Below, piece by piece: positions 13,939-15,892 of a DNA stretch of 15,892 nucleotides. Source of the stretch: Spirochaetales bacterium (lineage in GTDB: Bacteria > Spirochaetota > Spirochaetia > JABMQR01); contig JAGLNY010000251.1 in NCBI GenBank assembly GCA_023139255.1, positions 1 through 15,892 of the forward strand, in the 5' to 3' direction. Position 1 is the first letter of the stretch, and each line of letters opens with the position of its first letter. The position numbers and the translations under genes are program-made. The notes below the pieces were generated by a model. It was not told where the DNA came from and made no database searches. It saw only the letters and a list, made by a program, of their open reading frames with translations.

Positions 13939-15084
13939 TTATGACAGGTACATTCCCTTCCAGAGACGTTTTATAAACGTAGTATAGGGAACTATTGAAA
14001 TGCCGTCTTTAGTGATCCGTTCATCTGACCCGGGATAGACTATCAGGTAATGTTTTAGCAATTCTTCCTCTTGCAGTGCGCGTAATCCCTTGAGATCCTT
14101 TGGGGCAATGGTTGTTTTTGATTTAACTTCAATTGCTGTACTATCATTTAGAATGAAATCAACCTCCTGCCCATTGGTACTTCGCCAAAAACACAAATCT
14201 CCCTGCTTCGTATAATCAATATAACTTTTTAATTCATGATGAATATATGTCTCAAAAGCTTCTCCATACTCCACAGTACCTGATGAAAGATTTCTACGTC
14301 TTTGCAGGCATCTTGTTATTCCCATATCGAAGAAATAGAATTTTGAAGTGTTAATAGGTTTTCTTTTTAGAGACTTTTTCCATACCGGTAAATCACTCCC
14401 TATGAGGGTATCCCTCAGGATCTGAAAATATTCCTGAATTGTTGAGCTGGGAACCTGAGAATCATTAGCTATGTTTGTATAGTTGATAATCTGGCTATTA
14501 CTCAGGGCGGAAATGGTTAGGAATCTACTAAAAGCAGGGATATTTCTTACAAGAGCTTCGGCGGCTATTTCCTCCTGTAAGTAGGTTCCAATATAACTTT
14601 CAAGATCTTCATAAGGAGCATCAGAAAAATATATTGAGGGTACAAGACCTATTTCCAATGCCTTGTCCAGATCAAAACGGTCTAGCAATTCTGTAAGTAT
14701 AAATGGATGCAAATTTCTTATTCTTGCCCTGCCGCCCAGAAGATTGATTCCTTTTCTTTTTAATTTTCGTGCACTCGAACCTGTCAGAAGAAAATGGATA
14801 TTATTTTCTTCAATCAAGATCTGCACTTCATTTAACAAAACCGGTAATCGTTGAACCTCATCTATAATGACCACGCTATCATGAGGAGTAACTAATTCTT
14901 GCAGTATATTGGGAGCATAAGCAAATTGTGTATATGTTTTGGTATCCAGTAAATTAAAATACTTATAGTTACTTAATCGATTTTTAATTATCCATGTCTT
15001 TCCTGTTTGCCGCGGCCCGAAAAGAAAACAGGATTTATGCAATAAAACTTGTTCCAGATCTAAGGATCTTTCTATATATTTCAT
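13939..15084 (-). CDS. AAA_14 ATPase with DUF4143 domain
   Basis: A 381-aa member of the widespread but poorly understood family of ATP-binding proteins carrying AAA_14 plus DUF4143. Seen: Walker A GPRQTGKT (23-30), Walker B VVIIDEVQ (71-78), sensor-like LLTGSSARKLKR (99-110) followed by GGRARIRNLHPF, a winged-helix stretch SQIINYTNIANDSQVPSSTI (197-216), and a C-terminal PD-(D/E)xK-like nuclease fold with EVDFIL (307-312) and AIEVKSK (317-323). All motifs look intact. The function is unknown: such genes are common in accessory regions of anaerobes and spirochaetes and sometimes sit beside defence or toxin genes, which does not prove a defence role. The start is ATG 15084, with GGAGGAG about 7 nt upstream. 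It is convergent with hipT, from which 108 bp separate it. Confidence 0.9.
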   Translation of the reverse strand: MKYIERSLDLEQVLLHKSCFLFGPRQTGKTWIIKNRLSNYKYFNLLDTKTYTQFAYAPNILQELVTPHDSVVIIDEVQRLPVLLNEVQILIEENNIHFLLTGSSARKLKRKGINLLGGRARIRNLHPFILTELLDRFDLDKALEIGLVPSIYFSDAPYEDLESYIGTYLQEEIAAEALVRNIPAFSRFLTISALSNSQIINYTNIANDSQVPSSTIQEYFQILRDTLIGSDLPVWKKSLKRKPINTSKFYFFDMGITRCLQRRRNLSSGTVEYGEAFETYIHHELKSYIDYTKQGDLCFWRSTNGQEVDFILNDSTAIEVKSKTTIAPKDLKGLRALQEEELLKHYLIVYPGSDERITKDGISIVPYTTFIKRLWKGMYLS

Positions 15085-15147
15085 TACTCTACTCCTCCAA
15101 ACCCAGTGATCCTGCTAATGAATGCCGGATTGCTGGTTATCTTAATC

Positions 15148-15175
15148 AGTATATCAAAATATCAGGATTTAGCAA
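15148..15175 (-). promoter_or_regulatory. Promoter of the AAA_14/DUF4143 gene
   Basis: On the minus strand, -35 TTGCTA (15175-15170), a 16-nt spacer and -10 TATACT (15153-15148), with a leader of about 57 nt carrying GGAGGAG. Confidence 0.5.
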
Positions 15176-15198
15176 GTGTTCCGGTGAATTAATGAAGA

Positions 15199-15221
15199 AA
15201 TCACCAACATAGTTGGTGATT
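15199..15221. promoter_or_regulatory. 23-bp perfect palindrome between divergent promoters
   Basis: AATCACCAAC (15199-15208) and GTTGGTGATT (15212-15221) are perfect 10-bp arms around ATA. It lies 23 bp upstream of the DUF4143 gene's -35 and 48 bp upstream of the -35 of the radical SAM gene. With no convergent gene here to terminate, an operator is more likely than a terminator. Confidence 0.5.
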
Positions 15222-15269
15222 ATTGGATTTATCTCCTTTCGAAGTCCATCAGTTGTTTGATTTTTTGTA

Positions 15270-15297
15270 TTGATTTATTTGCAAGGTATTATATAAT
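15270..15297 (+). promoter_or_regulatory. Promoter of the B12-binding radical SAM gene
   Basis: -35 TTGATT (15270-15275), a 16-nt spacer and a perfect -10 TATAAT (15292-15297). The predicted transcription start is at about 15303-15305, only 5-7 nt before the ATG. Confidence 0.65.
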
Positions 15298-15309
15298 TGA
15301 CCAACTGTT

Positions 15310-15892
15310 ATGAAAGTATTATTAGTTGCCCCTTATGCCAAACTTACCGGATATAGCCGCCTCTTTCATCAAACCGATGAAATAAACCTCGGTTTGCTTT
15401 CTATCGAGGCTGTATGCAAACAAAAGGGGCATGAGACCCGGGTGGTTCTCCTATCCGAAGAAAATACCGAATCAGTTATACATGAATTCCAGCCTGAAGT
15501 TGTCGGAATATCCTCACTTACCCCGGCCTATAGCACTGCCTTGCGTATTGGTGAGCGAATAAAAAAGGTAGATCCTGGAATTATCACGGTCTACGGCGGT
15601 CATCATGTATCGGCGCTCCCGGAGGAAACTTTGGCTGACGGAGTAGCAGATTATGTAGTTAGGGGTGAGGGAGAAGAGGCGTTTCCCATGCTGCTGGAAG
15701 CACTTCAGCGGGGAGAGAAGACCCCTGAGATTGAGGGTGTGTGTTATATTCTTGATGGACAGGCAGTGTTTACCAAAACCAAAGCTGTGGTGCAGGACCT
15801 GGATTCTCTCCCGTTTATGAATCAGGATATCCTGAATAACGAGCGGGTCTTTATTATAAGCAGCAGGGGCTGTCCATTTAATTGCGATTTTT
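15310..15892 (+). CDS. B12-binding-domain radical SAM protein, 3'-truncated by window edge
   Basis: The first 194 codons of a class B radical SAM enzyme. Seen: an N-terminal cobalamin-binding Rossmann domain beginning MKVLLVAPYA, with GLLSIEAVCKQKGHE, VVGISSLTPAYSTALRI, YGGHHVSALPEE (95-106; GGxHxSALP is typical) and YVVRGEGEEAFPMLLEAL. The radical SAM domain opens with SSRGCPFNCDF, giving Cys188 and Cys192 of the CxxxCxxC iron-sulfur motif. The third Cys codon is cut after its first base, a T, consistent with TGY. The usual DxHxxG cobalamin ligand motif of methionine synthase-like proteins is not seen, as in many family members. Such enzymes methylate or rearrange lipids, cofactors or natural products; the substrate cannot be told. 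The start ATG 15310 has no Shine-Dalgarno and lies just after a strong promoter. Confidence 0.9.
   Translation, partial: MKVLLVAPYAKLTGYSRLFHQTDEINLGLLSIEAVCKQKGHETRVVLLSEENTESVIHEFQPEVVGISSLTPAYSTALRIGERIKKVDPGIITVYGGHHVSALPEETLADGVADYVVRGEGEEAFPMLLEALQRGEKTPEIEGVCYILDGQAVFTKTKAVVQDLDSLPFMNQDILNNERVFIISSRGCPFNCDF

Noticed and set aside
1..15892. CRISPR arrays, tRNA or rRNA genes, insertion sequences, transposase or integrase genes
   Set aside because: I saw no regular repeat-spacer pattern, cloverleaf, rRNA block, terminal inverted repeats or recombinase motifs.

Overview
The window looks like chromosomal DNA from an AT-leaning bacterium, most likely a free-living or host-associated spirochaete (Spirochaetota). 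The main pointer is a single-domain hexokinase of the eukaryotic sequence type, about the size known from Treponema. Next to it are exonuclease I, a small NADP-type glutamate dehydrogenase and a divergent phosphohexomutase. The lineage call is inference; no rRNA or other marker gene is present.

Layout. 1-756 is the 3' end of a phosphohexomutase gene (+). 838-2169 is a GAF-GGDEF diguanylate cyclase (+) with its own promoter. 2278-3204 is an APH-fold phosphotransferase (+) whose stop codon overlaps that of the convergent hexokinase gene (3201-4505, -). 4629-6056 is sbcB (+), divergent from hexokinase and convergent with a three-gene operon, marR - ABC exporter subunit A - ABC exporter subunit B (10243 down to 6100, -). 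A 407-bp AT-rich divergent control region full of palindromes separates marR from gdhA (10651-12012, +), which ends in a clear intrinsic terminator.

12067-15309 looks like an accessory islet. It holds a complete three-gene hipB-hipS-hipT toxin-antitoxin operon (12306-13830, +). Its genes overlap by 4 nt, and three copies of a 16-bp palindromic operator-like motif lie in and upstream of its promoter. A convergent ATPase/DUF4143 gene follows (13939-15084, -). Sampled GC in the hip operon is well above that of its neighbour, suggesting transfer. The window closes with the 5' part of a B12-binding-domain/radical SAM gene (15310 onward, +) that appears to be transcribed nearly leaderless.

How the parts work together. 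Hexokinase and the phosphohexomutase serve entry and interconversion of hexose phosphates, and GdhA serves ammonium assimilation. The MarR protein probably represses its own operon, which encodes a heterodimeric exporter with one catalytic and one degenerate ATP site. HipT is a kinase toxin expected to be held in check by HipS and HipB, with HipB as DNA-binding autorepressor. The most notable observations are the HipBST module with its unusual HipS and its three operators, and the palindromic repeats in the marR-gdhA region.
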